Source: Gammaproteobacteria bacterium
GTDB taxonomy: Bacteria > Pseudomonadota > Gammaproteobacteria > Methylococcales > Methylomonadaceae
Direction of reading: 5' to 3'
Length of the DNA stretch: 11,502 nt
Assembly: GCA_024276805.1 (NCBI GenBank)
Contig: JAJRWJ010000306.1
Location: 1 to 11,502, forward strand
How positions within the stretch are numbered: the first letter of the stretch is position 1; every line of letters begins with the position of its first letter. Of this stretch, positions 1 through 7,835 are shown piece after piece. The notes below the pieces were generated by a model. It was not told the DNA's origin and did no database searches. It was given only the letters and a program-made list of their open reading frames with translations. The position numbers and the translations under genes are program-made.

Positions 1-79
1 CTGGATGGATTGTTATCTTTTTTGCATGTTCGACAGATCGGCAAATCGGCTGAATAATATGAGAGGCGGCAATTCAGGC

Positions 80-886
80 ATGGTTATTATTCAACACTTT
101 GAAAACGGCTGGAAAAACAAGACCAGAAGTTTTCGTGCGGTGAAGCCTGTTCCGCAGTCAGCCAAAGCGTTGTTATTCACGTTGCTGTTCTCACTTTGTG
201 GCGCTGTCAGTGCTTCGACAATCGATTACAGTCGCGATGTACCCTTGCAGGTTGAGAAAAAACAGCTACGGGAAAATGGCCGGTTCAAACTGTATCTACC
301 TGGTGGCAAGCAGCAATCAGAGATACAGGAGCGGCATGCAATCAGCAGCCTGCTCCTGGATGATGTCGATCAGGAACTCTGGGAAGAAGCGGAATTGACC
401 TGGAAGAATATGCGCCAGGCTGTCAGTGAAATCGAGAAAATCTGGAGGAAAGCGGAAGTCTGGTTGAATGCCATCATTTTCAAGGAAATCGGAGATTGGC
501 AGACTTACACTGAGCAGCCTTCGATAACAGTAGACGGACAGATTTCTGCAAGCCAGTATCTGAAAGGTTTTTACAATCGGCTGATTCTTTCCGATCAGCA
601 GCTCATGCACTTCAATCAAAATTTTGCAGGGATAGGCATTTTAACGCTGGCCAATAAACAAAATTCCCTGAGTCTCAGCAGTCATGCTTACAATACGCAG
701 CTGGAATACTACTCCAGGCAGAATAATGATGCCGGCAAAAACCATGCAGAGCCGGACAAAAAAGCCATCGTCAAGCTTTTGTATTTATGGAAGCGTCATT
801 TCAACAAACTCGCCGTTGCTTTGGGAATGCTGGTCATTTGGCTGCTGATTAAAAACTCCATCCGCCTGATGCGTCCAAAATATTGA
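80..886 (+). CDS. Unrecognised secreted, C-terminally membrane-anchored protein
   Basis: I do not recognise a family. The frame is open from position 5 (293 codons) and has in-frame starts at 5 (ATG), 59 (ATG), 80 (ATG) and 140 (GTG). I chose 80 as a compromise, because a GAGAGG lies 13 bases upstream, but the GTG at 140 would give a more standard signal peptide. A hydrophobic stretch (KALLFTLLFSLCGAVSA, codons 54-70 counted from position 5) ends in AVSA, a good signal peptidase I site. The mature part has a Trp- and Glu/Lys-rich, probably helical region (about codons 115-155). Near the C-terminus is one membrane helix (about 269-284) between basic residues KRHFNK and RLMRPK. This suggests a periplasmic domain tethered to the inner membrane. 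The next gene is 165 bases away, so no operon link is evident. Confidence 0.6.
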   Translation: MVIIQHFENGWKNKTRSFRAVKPVPQSAKALLFTLLFSLCGAVSASTIDYSRDVPLQVEKKQLRENGRFKLYLPGGKQQSEIQERHAISSLLLDDVDQELWEEAELTWKNMRQAVSEIEKIWRKAEVWLNAIIFKEIGDWQTYTEQPSITVDGQISASQYLKGFYNRLILSDQQLMHFNQNFAGIGILTLANKQNSLSLSSHAYNTQLEYYSRQNNDAGKNHAEPDKKAIVKLLYLWKRHFNKLAVALGMLVIWLLIKNSIRLMRPKY

Positions 887-1051
887 AAAAAGCGTGTGTC
901 CTGCACAGCAAGTTCCAGTTGTCGTTAAAATCCACGGCATCAAACAGCCAGGCGGCTGGGCGTTGAAATTGATCCGGTGTCCGTTGCCAATGCTGACTTT
1001 CCCCGGTATGCTGTATCAGTTTTGACCTGCACTGAATAAACGCCCTGTTTC

Positions 1052-2431
1052 ATGGACCAATCCATCAATTTCAATCTCGACCTGATTCATCGCTATGACA
1101 AATCCGGTCCTCGCTATACTTCGTATCCCACGGCATTGGAGTTGCATCAAAATTTTACCGAAGTGGATTACCGGCGCCAAATCGATCAGTCCAATGCCCG
1201 TGGGGGGGCGCTATCTCTTTATTTTCATATTCCTTTTTGCGATACAGTCTGCTATTACTGCGCCTGTAACAAGATCATCACCAAAAATCGTCAGCATGCC
1301 GAACCCTATCTGGATAACCTGGAAAAGGAAATTGCCATGTTGGGCAAACTTTTCGATCGCGAGCGTGTGGTCGACCAGTTGCACTGGGGCGGTGGCACAC
1401 CAACGTTTCTCGATGCGCAGCAGAGAAACAGATTGGTTGGCGCGATACGCAGCCATTTCAACGTCAGAGACGATGACGGAGGAGAATATTCCATTGAAAT
1501 CGACCCCCGCGAGGCCGATCGGGAAACCATCGTCCAGCTGCGCAATCTGGGCTTCAACCGCATCAGTCTGGGAGTCCAGGATTTCGATCCCGATGTACAG
1601 AAAGCCGTGAATCGCATTCAGTCGGAGGAGCAGACCTTTGCCGTGTTGGCGGCAGCCAGGGAAGCCGGTTTTCGTTCCACCAGCATCGATCTGATCTATG
1701 GCCTGCCGTTGCAGACCGTAGCCTCCTTTGCCAAAACCCTGGATACAATTCTCAGCGTCGCGCCGGACCGGTTTTCGATCTTCAATTACGCCCATTTGCC
1801 GGCGAGATTCAAAGTGCAGCGGCAGATCAATGAAGCGGATATGCCCAGTCCGGAAGTCAAGCTGGCGATACTGCAGATGGTCATTAAGCGCCTCCTCGAT
1901 GAAGGATATGTCTATATTGGTATGGATCATTTCGCCAAACCCGACGATGAACTGGCCATCGCCCAGCGACAGAACCAGCTGCACAGGAATTTTCAGGGTT
2001 ATTCGACCCATTCGGATTGTGATCTGATCGGTTTTGGCATCACTTCCATAGGCCGTGTTGGCAATGCCTATATCCAGAATGTCAAGGACCTGGATTGCTA
2101 TGCCGATTTGATCGGAAAGGGCCGGTTGCCCGTTTTCAAAGGCCTGATCCTGAACCAGGACGACAAATTGCGGGGCGCGGTCATCAGCCAATTGATCTGT
2201 CATTTTCATCTGGACTTCGCGGCAATGGAGCGGCAATACGGCATCGCTTTCAGCGATTATTTTCATCATGAACTGCAAGGTCTGCGGCAGATGGAAGAGG
2301 ATGGGTTATTGCGCCTGTCGCCAGCAGGCATCGAAGTATTGCCGGCGGGCAGGTTGCTGATACGCAATATTTGCATGGTCTTCGATCGCTATCTGGCGGA
2401 AAAACGCCAGCAGTTTTCCAAAGTCATTTGA
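1052..2431 (+). CDS. hemN: Oxygen-independent coproporphyrinogen III oxidase (radical SAM)
   Basis: Converts coproporphyrinogen III to protoporphyrinogen IX in haem synthesis without oxygen, using S-adenosylmethionine and a 4Fe-4S cluster in the cytoplasm. The 459-residue length is normal for true HemN. The cluster motif CDTVCYYCAC has C63, C67, C70 and C72, the CxxxCxxCxC spacing of HemN, preceded by the YFHIPF segment. The SAM-binding GGGTPT lies at 113-118 and an EIDPRE motif at 149-154. GVQDFDPDVQKAVNR at 174-188 is also typical. The C-terminal domain keeps GYSTHSDCDLIGFG, matching the GYTTQGDTDLLG region of enterobacterial HemN. The N-terminal RYDKSGPRYTSYPTA is the family's usual start, which supports the ATG at 1052 although no clear ribosome binding site precedes it. 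I saw no convincing FNR site upstream. Confidence 0.96.
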   Translation: MDQSINFNLDLIHRYDKSGPRYTSYPTALELHQNFTEVDYRRQIDQSNARGGALSLYFHIPFCDTVCYYCACNKIITKNRQHAEPYLDNLEKEIAMLGKLFDRERVVDQLHWGGGTPTFLDAQQRNRLVGAIRSHFNVRDDDGGEYSIEIDPREADRETIVQLRNLGFNRISLGVQDFDPDVQKAVNRIQSEEQTFAVLAAAREAGFRSTSIDLIYGLPLQTVASFAKTLDTILSVAPDRFSIFNYAHLPARFKVQRQINEADMPSPEVKLAILQMVIKRLLDEGYVYIGMDHFAKPDDELAIAQRQNQLHRNFQGYSTHSDCDLIGFGITSIGRVGNAYIQNVKDLDCYADLIGKGRLPVFKGLILNQDDKLRGAVISQLICHFHLDFAAMERQYGIAFSDYFHHELQGLRQMEEDGLLRLSPAGIEVLPAGRLLIRNICMVFDRYLAEKRQQFSKVI

Positions 2432-2433
2432 AA

Positions 2434-2443
2434 TCAGCGCTGA
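2434..2443. repeat. Perfect 10-base palindrome after hemN
   Basis: TCAGCGCTGA begins three bases after the hemN stop codon. It is a perfect dyad but has no following T tract, so it is not a standard intrinsic terminator. The remaining 86 bases before the next start hold only a weak GGCT/AGCC pair (2480-2494). The function is unknown and it may be chance. Confidence 0.25.
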
Positions 2444-2529
2444 CAAGCATTGCGCCTGGTTCCTTGGAGTATTGTTATTGGCTTGTGTACAGCCTTGGCG
2501 ATTTCAGTGGCTCAATTGAAAGCAGGTAA

Positions 2530-3660
2530 ATGATGGAACAAGCGAAACTGATGGTTTTTCCGCAACAGGACAGTTTGCTGTTTCAGTTGAGCGGCAGCTG
2601 GATGCTGCAGACAGGTGTGCCCGGCGCCGATGAATCGCTGCGGCAATTACGCTCTGGTACGGCAATCAGACGCGTCGCCTTCGACGCCAGCGAAATGCGT
2701 GGCTGGGATTCCGGGTTGTTGACCTGGTTGCTGGCGCTGGCGGATTATTGCAACACACATGCTATTGACATCGACAGTAGTGGTCTGCCGGATGGTGTCG
2801 TACGTCTGCTGGCACTGGCCTGTGCGGTTCCGCCCCGGGAGGGGGCGCAACGCAGTGTGCGCAAAAAGTCGCTAATCAGCGATATCGGCAATGATACGCT
2901 CGATGCGGCGCGGATCACCGGTGAGTTCATGCGCTTTTTTGGCGAATCGGTATTATCATTGCTGAACTTGTTGCGTGGCAGGGCGGTCTACCGGCGCTCC
3001 GACTTGTGGTTGATCATCCAGGATGCGGGAGTGCGTGCGCTGCCCATCGTCAGTCTGGTCAGTTTTCTGGTGGGCTTGATTCTGGCTTTCGTCGGCGCCA
3101 TCCAGCTGCAGAATTTCGGCGCCGGAATCTATGTCGCCGATCTGGTCGGCATCGCCATGACCCGGGAGATGGCGGCCATCATGACCGGCATTATCATGGC
3201 CGGACGAACCGGTGCGGCGTATGCGGCGGAATTGGGTTCCATGAGTGTCAATGAAGAAATCGATGCCCTGCAGACCTGTGGTTTTTCAGCAATGGAATTT
3301 CTGGTCTTGCCGCGCATGCTGGCCCTGATGCTGATGATGCCACTGCTTGCCGTATATGCCGATCTGATGGGGATTCTTGGCGGCGCAGTCGTGGCGGTAG
3401 CCATACTCGATCTGACCTGGCTGGAATATTTCATCCAGGTGACCAAAGCCGTTTCACTGGCGGATTTTTCCGTGGGCATCTTCATGTCCATGGTTTTCGG
3501 TATTATCGTTGCAGTCATCGGTTGTCTGAACGGTATCAAGTGTGGCAGGAATTCACAGGCAGTCGGCATGGCGACGACCTCGGCGGTGGTTTCGGCGATC
3601 GTCATGATCGTCATCGCCAGTGCTGTGCTGACCGTTATTTTCGACGTGCTGGGCATCTGA
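2530..3660 (+). CDS. MCE-type ABC transporter permease with N-terminal STAS domain (MlaB-MlaE fusion type)
   Basis: Inner-membrane permease of an Mla-like lipid transporter. Residues 1 to about 105 look like a STAS domain (LLFQLSGSWML at 16-26; FDASEMRGWDSGLL at 51-64). S61 falls where MlaB carries its functional Thr in the DTAG motif. Residues about 135-376 are the MlaE/YrbE domain with several membrane helices. Conserved blocks include FVGAIQLQNFGAGIYVADLVG (187-207), the GRTGAAYAAELGSM segment (225-238) and the EEIDALQTCGFSAMEFLVLPR coupling segment (242-262). In E. coli, MlaB is a separate protein bound to MlaF; here the equivalent is fused to the permease. An AGG (AGCAGGTAA) lies just before the start, and ATG at 2533 is an equally possible start. 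The ATPase gene follows with no gap. Confidence 0.93.
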   Translation: MMEQAKLMVFPQQDSLLFQLSGSWMLQTGVPGADESLRQLRSGTAIRRVAFDASEMRGWDSGLLTWLLALADYCNTHAIDIDSSGLPDGVVRLLALACAVPPREGAQRSVRKKSLISDIGNDTLDAARITGEFMRFFGESVLSLLNLLRGRAVYRRSDLWLIIQDAGVRALPIVSLVSFLVGLILAFVGAIQLQNFGAGIYVADLVGIAMTREMAAIMTGIIMAGRTGAAYAAELGSMSVNEEIDALQTCGFSAMEFLVLPRMLALMLMMPLLAVYADLMGILGGAVVAVAILDLTWLEYFIQVTKAVSLADFSVGIFMSMVFGIIVAVIGCLNGIKCGRNSQAVGMATTSAVVSAIVMIVIASAVLTVIFDVLGI

Positions 3661-4419
3661 ATGATGACAGCGGCGACCGCGCATATCACGGTGAGAAACC
3701 TTACCATGGCCTATGGGGATTTCCTCATTCAACGGGACTTGAACTTTACCATCGACCGGGGAGACATCTTCATCATCATGGGTGGCAGCGGCTGCGGCAA
3801 GAGCACCCTGATGCGACACCTGGTCGGACTCAAGGCGCCCAGAACCGGTCAGGTCCTGTATGGCGGGCAAAGTTACTGGGAAAGTGATGCAGCTCAGCAG
3901 CGGCGGCTGAAACGCTGTTTCGGAGTGATGTATCAGAGCGGTGCGCTGTGGAGCGCGATGACCCTGACAGAAAATATAGCCCTGCCGCTGGAGCAGTATA
4001 CCGATTTGACTGCGCAGCAGATTCGCCGGGTCGCCTCACTGAAACTGGCGCTGGTGGGGCTGCGCGGCTTCGAGGATTTTTATCCGGCTGAAATCAGCGG
4101 CGGCATGCAGAAACGTGCCGGCATCGCCAGGGCGATGGCGCTGGATCCGGAGATTCTTTTTTTCGATGAACCTTCCGCAGGACTGGACCCGGTCAGCGCA
4201 AAGAATCTCGACGACCTGATTCTGGAACTGCGCGAGAGCCTCGGTACGACCATGGTCATCGTCACCCACGAACTGGCCAGCATTTTTGCCATCGGCAACA
4301 ATTCCGTTTTTCTGGACCCCGAGACCAAGACCATGATTACCACCGGCAATCCACATACCCTGCTGAAAGAATGCGCTAATCCCAAGGTCCGGGCGTTTCT
4401 TACGCGAGGCGCGGCATGA
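3661..4419 (+). CDS. MlaF-like ABC transporter ATP-binding protein
   Basis: Cytoplasmic ATPase that powers the adjacent MCE transporter. All ABC motifs are intact: Walker A GGSGCGKST (41-49), Q-loop glutamine Q92 in MYQSGALW, signature SGGMQKR (146-152), Walker B ILFFDE (165-170) with catalytic E170, D-loop SAGLDP (172-177) and switch H203 in VTHEL. The MQKR signature and the ALW after the Q-loop are typical of MlaF rather than of other ABC families. The ATG follows the permease stop directly, with a second ATG at 3664. The 3' end overlaps the MCE gene by four bases (ATGA), so translational coupling is likely. The 252-residue length is slightly below E. coli MlaF but complete. Confidence 0.95.
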   Translation: MMTAATAHITVRNLTMAYGDFLIQRDLNFTIDRGDIFIIMGGSGCGKSTLMRHLVGLKAPRTGQVLYGGQSYWESDAAQQRRLKRCFGVMYQSGALWSAMTLTENIALPLEQYTDLTAQQIRRVASLKLALVGLRGFEDFYPAEISGGMQKRAGIARAMALDPEILFFDEPSAGLDPVSAKNLDDLILELRESLGTTMVIVTHELASIFAIGNNSVFLDPETKTMITTGNPHTLLKECANPKVRAFLTRGAA

Positions 4420-5363
4420 GCCGGCAGATCAGCGCCACGGCGGTGGGTGCGTTCGTGATCGGCGCCATCACCTTGATCGTTATCGCGGTCTTGCTGTTCA
4501 CTTCCGGCAAGTTTTTTTCCAGGAGCTATTCATTGGTGGCGGTGTTTCCCGGCAATGTCCAGGGACTGCGGGTTGGCGCGGCAGTGCAGATGCGCGGCGT
4601 ACGTATTGGCAGTGTCACCGATATCGAGGTTTTGCTGGATGTGGAAAACAACACCGTTACGGTGCCGGTGTTTATCGAAATCGAAGCAGGGACGGTCAAG
4701 GATCTGGGGTTCAGGAAACTGGAAGGGCATCTGAACTACAAGGAATGGAGCGAAAAAATCAATCGGCTCATTCAATCGGGGCTGCGCGCGCAGCTGAAAC
4801 TGCAGAGCCTGGTTACCGGACAATTGATCGTCGATTTTGATTTTCATCCCGAAACGCCGGCCAGGCTGACGCATCTCGATGCAGACTATGTTGAGATCCC
4901 AACCATCGCCACGGTGACCGAAAAGCTGATGGATGAACTCAGGGATCTGCCGCTGCAGGAACTGGCGGAAAAAGCCATCCATACACTGGATGGCATCGAC
5001 CAGCTGGTGCGTTCCAGCGATGTCAGGGAATCGCTGCGCAATGCCAATCTTGCGCTAGTACAGACGCGGCAGACCCTGCAGTCGGTGGAAGCGAAAATGA
5101 ATACGGCACTGGACGACATTGCCAGTCTGACCCGCAATGTCGATAGCCAGGTCGGCCCCCTGTCGGATTCTGCAAGCAACGCTTTGATCGAGGCCAGGAC
5201 GGCGTTGCAGAGTGTCGACGATCTGATTGGCGGGGATTCCGCGACGCGTGCCGAACTGGACAATGCATTGTCGGAAACCGCCAAGGCCGCCCGTTCCCTG
5301 AGGATCCTGGCCAATTATCTGGAGCAGCATCCCGAAGCGCTGATCAAGGGCAAGGGTTACTGA
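4416..5363 (+). CDS. MlaD-like MCE-domain substrate-binding protein
   Basis: Periplasmic lipid-binding subunit anchored in the inner membrane, expected to form a hexameric ring over the permease. One N-terminal membrane helix spans about residues 8-30. A single MCE domain follows (about 38-145), with the hallmark VFPGNVQGLRVGAAVQMRG (43-61) and VRIGSVTDIEV (62-72). After it comes a long, mostly helical tail (about 165-315) rich in Leu, Ala, Thr and Asp with several heptad-like stretches. This makes the protein (315 aa) much longer than E. coli MlaD. Such tails in MCE proteins can form a channel or needle across the periplasm, which would explain why no MlaC-like shuttle is seen here. That last point is inference. 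The start overlaps the ATPase stop by four bases. Confidence 0.93.
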   Translation: MSRQISATAVGAFVIGAITLIVIAVLLFTSGKFFSRSYSLVAVFPGNVQGLRVGAAVQMRGVRIGSVTDIEVLLDVENNTVTVPVFIEIEAGTVKDLGFRKLEGHLNYKEWSEKINRLIQSGLRAQLKLQSLVTGQLIVDFDFHPETPARLTHLDADYVEIPTIATVTEKLMDELRDLPLQELAEKAIHTLDGIDQLVRSSDVRESLRNANLALVQTRQTLQSVEAKMNTALDDIASLTRNVDSQVGPLSDSASNALIEARTALQSVDDLIGGDSATRAELDNALSETAKAARSLRILANYLEQHPEALIKGKGY

Positions 5364-5980
5364 TGAGGAAAATGATCATGAACAGGCATAACATATCCCG
5401 GTATCTGCAAATGCTTGTGCTGCTGAGCTCGATTTTGTCCACCTGGGGATGCGGGACCTCGCCAAGGCCGGATTTCTATCTGCTGGAACAGGCCGCCAGC
5501 ACGCAATTGACCGGTCTCGAGCGGGGCATCGCGATCGGCATCGGTCCGGTCAATGTGGCGCCGTATCTTGACCGCCCGCAGATCGTTACGCGGGCAGGCA
5601 ATCACCGCCTGAAAATGTCGGAATTTCATCGCTGGTCCGAGCCGTTGAAAATCAGTCTGTCCACGGTAATAGCCATCAATCTTTCCAACAAGTTACAAAC
5701 CAACCGCGTGTATCTGCTGCCCAGGCAGAACAAATCGATCCCACTCGATTATTTGATCGCCATCGATGTCGTCCGCTTCGACGGAGAGTTGGGAGGTGAG
5801 GCAAGACTGGCGGCGCGCTGGTCGCTTTTTGGCAAAGACGGCCAGGTCATTCTGACCAAGGTATCGATCATCAGTACGGCTGTGGAGGGAAGCAGTTATG
5901 AACAGTTGGTGGCTGCGGAAAATCGAACCCTGCGGGATTTGAGCGATGAAATTTCCATGGCAATTGCTGAAAATCGATAA
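5363..5980 (+). CDS. PqiC-like (ABC-type transport auxiliary) outer-membrane lipoprotein
   Basis: Probable lipoprotein partner of the MCE transporter, placing it at the outer membrane. A signal peptide (hydrophobic LQMLVLLSSIL, residues 15-25) is followed by a lipobox-like STWGC. C30 would be the lipidated residue, with a non-canonical Thr at -3. The mature start GTSPRPDFYLLE resembles the PqiC/DUF330 family start. Later blocks also fit that family: IGIGPVNVAPYLDRPQIV, then the FHRWSEPL segment. The ATG overlaps the MCE stop (TGATG) and has AAGGG six bases upstream. Another ATG at 5378 has GAGGAA seven bases upstream and is equally credible; it still gives a full signal peptide. Position as the fourth gene behind permease, ATPase and MCE subunit supports the call. 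Confidence 0.87.
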   Translation: MRKMIMNRHNISRYLQMLVLLSSILSTWGCGTSPRPDFYLLEQAASTQLTGLERGIAIGIGPVNVAPYLDRPQIVTRAGNHRLKMSEFHRWSEPLKISLSTVIAINLSNKLQTNRVYLLPRQNKSIPLDYLIAIDVVRFDGELGGEARLAARWSLFGKDGQVILTKVSIISTAVEGSSYEQLVAAENRTLRDLSDEISMAIAENR

Positions 5981-6164
5981 TGATTGCTGAGCAGTGTTAC
6001 AAAGAGGAATTGCACAAACGGCCATTTCAGTAGACAATGAAAAGTTAAAATGATTGCCCTGCTGCTCTCTGTAGGACAGGGGCGGAGCCGCGTTTATCAA
6101 ACCAATCATTGATCTGTAAAGAGTATGTTGCCGTTTCCGATTGTTTTTTCCATTGATTTTAAAA

Positions 6165-7826
6165 ATGCAAAATAGACTGTTCTACTTTCTGCTGCTGGTG
6201 CTTCTTGCGGGTGTCATTTTCCTGGCGTTATGGATAAAGCCCGGGTATTTTGGGGAGGCTGGGCTGCAGCCGCCAAAAACCAGTTATCAAGCCTTCAATC
6301 AACGCCAGGGCGTCGAAAAACCCTGTTCCAATGAGCATCCCGAGTGGCGCGCCGCGCAAGTCATCGAGGGCATTGAAATCGCTGAATCACCACTGTGCGA
6401 GCCGGACAACCCCTATGCCATCGCGGCTTTCGTCAAGGGCGTCAATCAAATCTCGATGCCGACCCTGATGCAGACCCACTTGTCCGAGGATGCCCTGATC
6501 AAATCCGATGATCTGGATGGCGATGGCGATCCGGACATTATCCGCATCAAGCTGGAAGTCATGGAACTGAACGGCGCCACGCCCGATGGAGAGTTTCTGT
6601 TTACCACCTATGATATTGCCCCGGGGATACAGCCCGGCCTGTGGGTGTTCGCGCCAAAGTCCCGGGGCATGTCGGTGAAGCATTATCGCACCAGACAGGC
6701 CAATACCCTGCTGCGGGCGCCGTCACCGGTGATCCGGGTGGAACAAGGCGACAAGGTGTATATCACCCTGGAAAACACCCATTATTTCCCCCATACCATC
6801 CATTTTCACGGTGTCGACCATCCCTGGAAAACGGCTGCCGGAGGCGATAACGATGGCGTGCCGGTGACCGGCGAGGCGCCGGTTTTTCCGGGTCAAAGCC
6901 GCACTTATGAATTGCACCCACGGCAGCCCGGCACGATGTTCTACCATTGTCATGTGCAGACGGACAAGCATTTGCAGATGGGCTTGAACGGCATGTTCGT
7001 GGTCGAGGAAAATCGCCCCAACAACTGGCTGCAGACTTTCAATATCGGGGCCGGGCAGGTCAGGCATTCCTCGGTGGCGGTAAAACAGCATTATGACCAG
7101 GAATATGATCTGCATTATCAGGCTATCGACAAGCGTTTGGCGGAAACGATTCAGCTGGCCAATGATCCGCGTCTGATTGCCAAAAGTATGAATCGGCGAT
7201 ACAACATGACCGAAGCATCGGAGAATTACTTTTTGCTCAATGGCCACTCCTTTCCCTATACATTGAGGGATGCGCTGATCGTCGCCAGGCCGGATGAGAA
7301 CATCAAACTGCGTATCGTCAATGCCCAACGTTCACTGTTGGCGCTGCATATTCATGGGCACAAGGCGATGATCACCGATCTTGACGGGGTGGCATTGTCG
7401 AAACAGAACAGATATATGCGCGATGTCTATGACCTGGCACCGGCGCAGCGCGTGGATCTGCATCTGCAGACCCGCAACGACGGGCTGCATAGTTACGGAG
7501 CCGGTATCTGGCTGTTTCATGACCATGTCGAAACCGGCATTACCAGCGATGGCATGAGTCCGGGTGGCAACATTGCTGTACTTGCCTATCGTAGTCTGCT
7601 GGACGAACAGGGCATGCCGAAAGTACGCCTGGAGGCCTTGGGGGAAATGTTCGACAAAAGCTATTCTGCCAGGCAAAAACCGGTCTGGGGCATTGGAGAT
7701 TTTGCCCAGTTGCTGGGTGATCCGGGGTTGCTGGCGCCCGAATATCTACGCTTGATCGGCTTTGGCCTGTTGTTGGGTGTGGCTCTGGCAATGCTCATTA
7801 TTTTAACAACCAGACTGAAGCGGTGA
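6165..7826 (+). CDS. Membrane-anchored two-domain multicopper oxidase, type 1 copper in domain 1
   Basis: Predicted periplasmic copper oxidase; the substrate is unknown. I chose ATG 6165 (553 aa) over an upstream in-frame TTG at 6141; numbering below is from 6165. A membrane helix (about 6-23) and a second one near the C-terminus (about 531-547) anchor it. Domain 1 has H210 and the HFH pair (213, 215), then FYHCHVQTDKHLQM with H261, C262, H263 and H269. Domain 2 has HIHGH (H395, H397) and FHDHVE (H452, H454). These give all eight trinuclear-cluster histidines. Type 1 ligands H210, C262 and H269 sit in domain 1; domain 2 has Asp at the Cys position. A roughly 170-residue N-terminal extension includes a DLDGDGDPD loop. 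The next gene starts ten bases downstream, so the two are probably cotranscribed. Confidence 0.9.
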   Translation: MQNRLFYFLLLVLLAGVIFLALWIKPGYFGEAGLQPPKTSYQAFNQRQGVEKPCSNEHPEWRAAQVIEGIEIAESPLCEPDNPYAIAAFVKGVNQISMPTLMQTHLSEDALIKSDDLDGDGDPDIIRIKLEVMELNGATPDGEFLFTTYDIAPGIQPGLWVFAPKSRGMSVKHYRTRQANTLLRAPSPVIRVEQGDKVYITLENTHYFPHTIHFHGVDHPWKTAAGGDNDGVPVTGEAPVFPGQSRTYELHPRQPGTMFYHCHVQTDKHLQMGLNGMFVVEENRPNNWLQTFNIGAGQVRHSSVAVKQHYDQEYDLHYQAIDKRLAETIQLANDPRLIAKSMNRRYNMTEASENYFLLNGHSFPYTLRDALIVARPDENIKLRIVNAQRSLLALHIHGHKAMITDLDGVALSKQNRYMRDVYDLAPAQRVDLHLQTRNDGLHSYGAGIWLFHDHVETGITSDGMSPGGNIAVLAYRSLLDEQGMPKVRLEALGEMFDKSYSARQKPVWGIGDFAQLLGDPGLLAPEYLRLIGFGLLLGVALAMLIILTTRLKR

Positions 7827-7835
7827 TCAGTTAAA

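Noticed and set aside
969..982. FNR box upstream of hemN
   Set aside because: TTGAT is present at 969-973, but the required ATCAA half-site four bases later is absent (TGTCC).
1211..2278. 355-codon open frame on the minus strand
   Set aside because: It lies wholly inside hemN, which has a complete set of family motifs. The antisense translation shows no recognisable motif, so it is a coding shadow.
3129..3707. 192-codon minus-strand frame across the permease and ATPase genes
   Set aside because: It is antisense to conserved MlaE sequence, and its Met/Thr/Ala-rich composition reflects the reverse of a membrane protein.
6141..6164. Upstream TTG start for the multicopper oxidase
   Set aside because: It is possible, but the ATG at 6165 directly precedes the membrane helix, and the extra eight residues add no feature.
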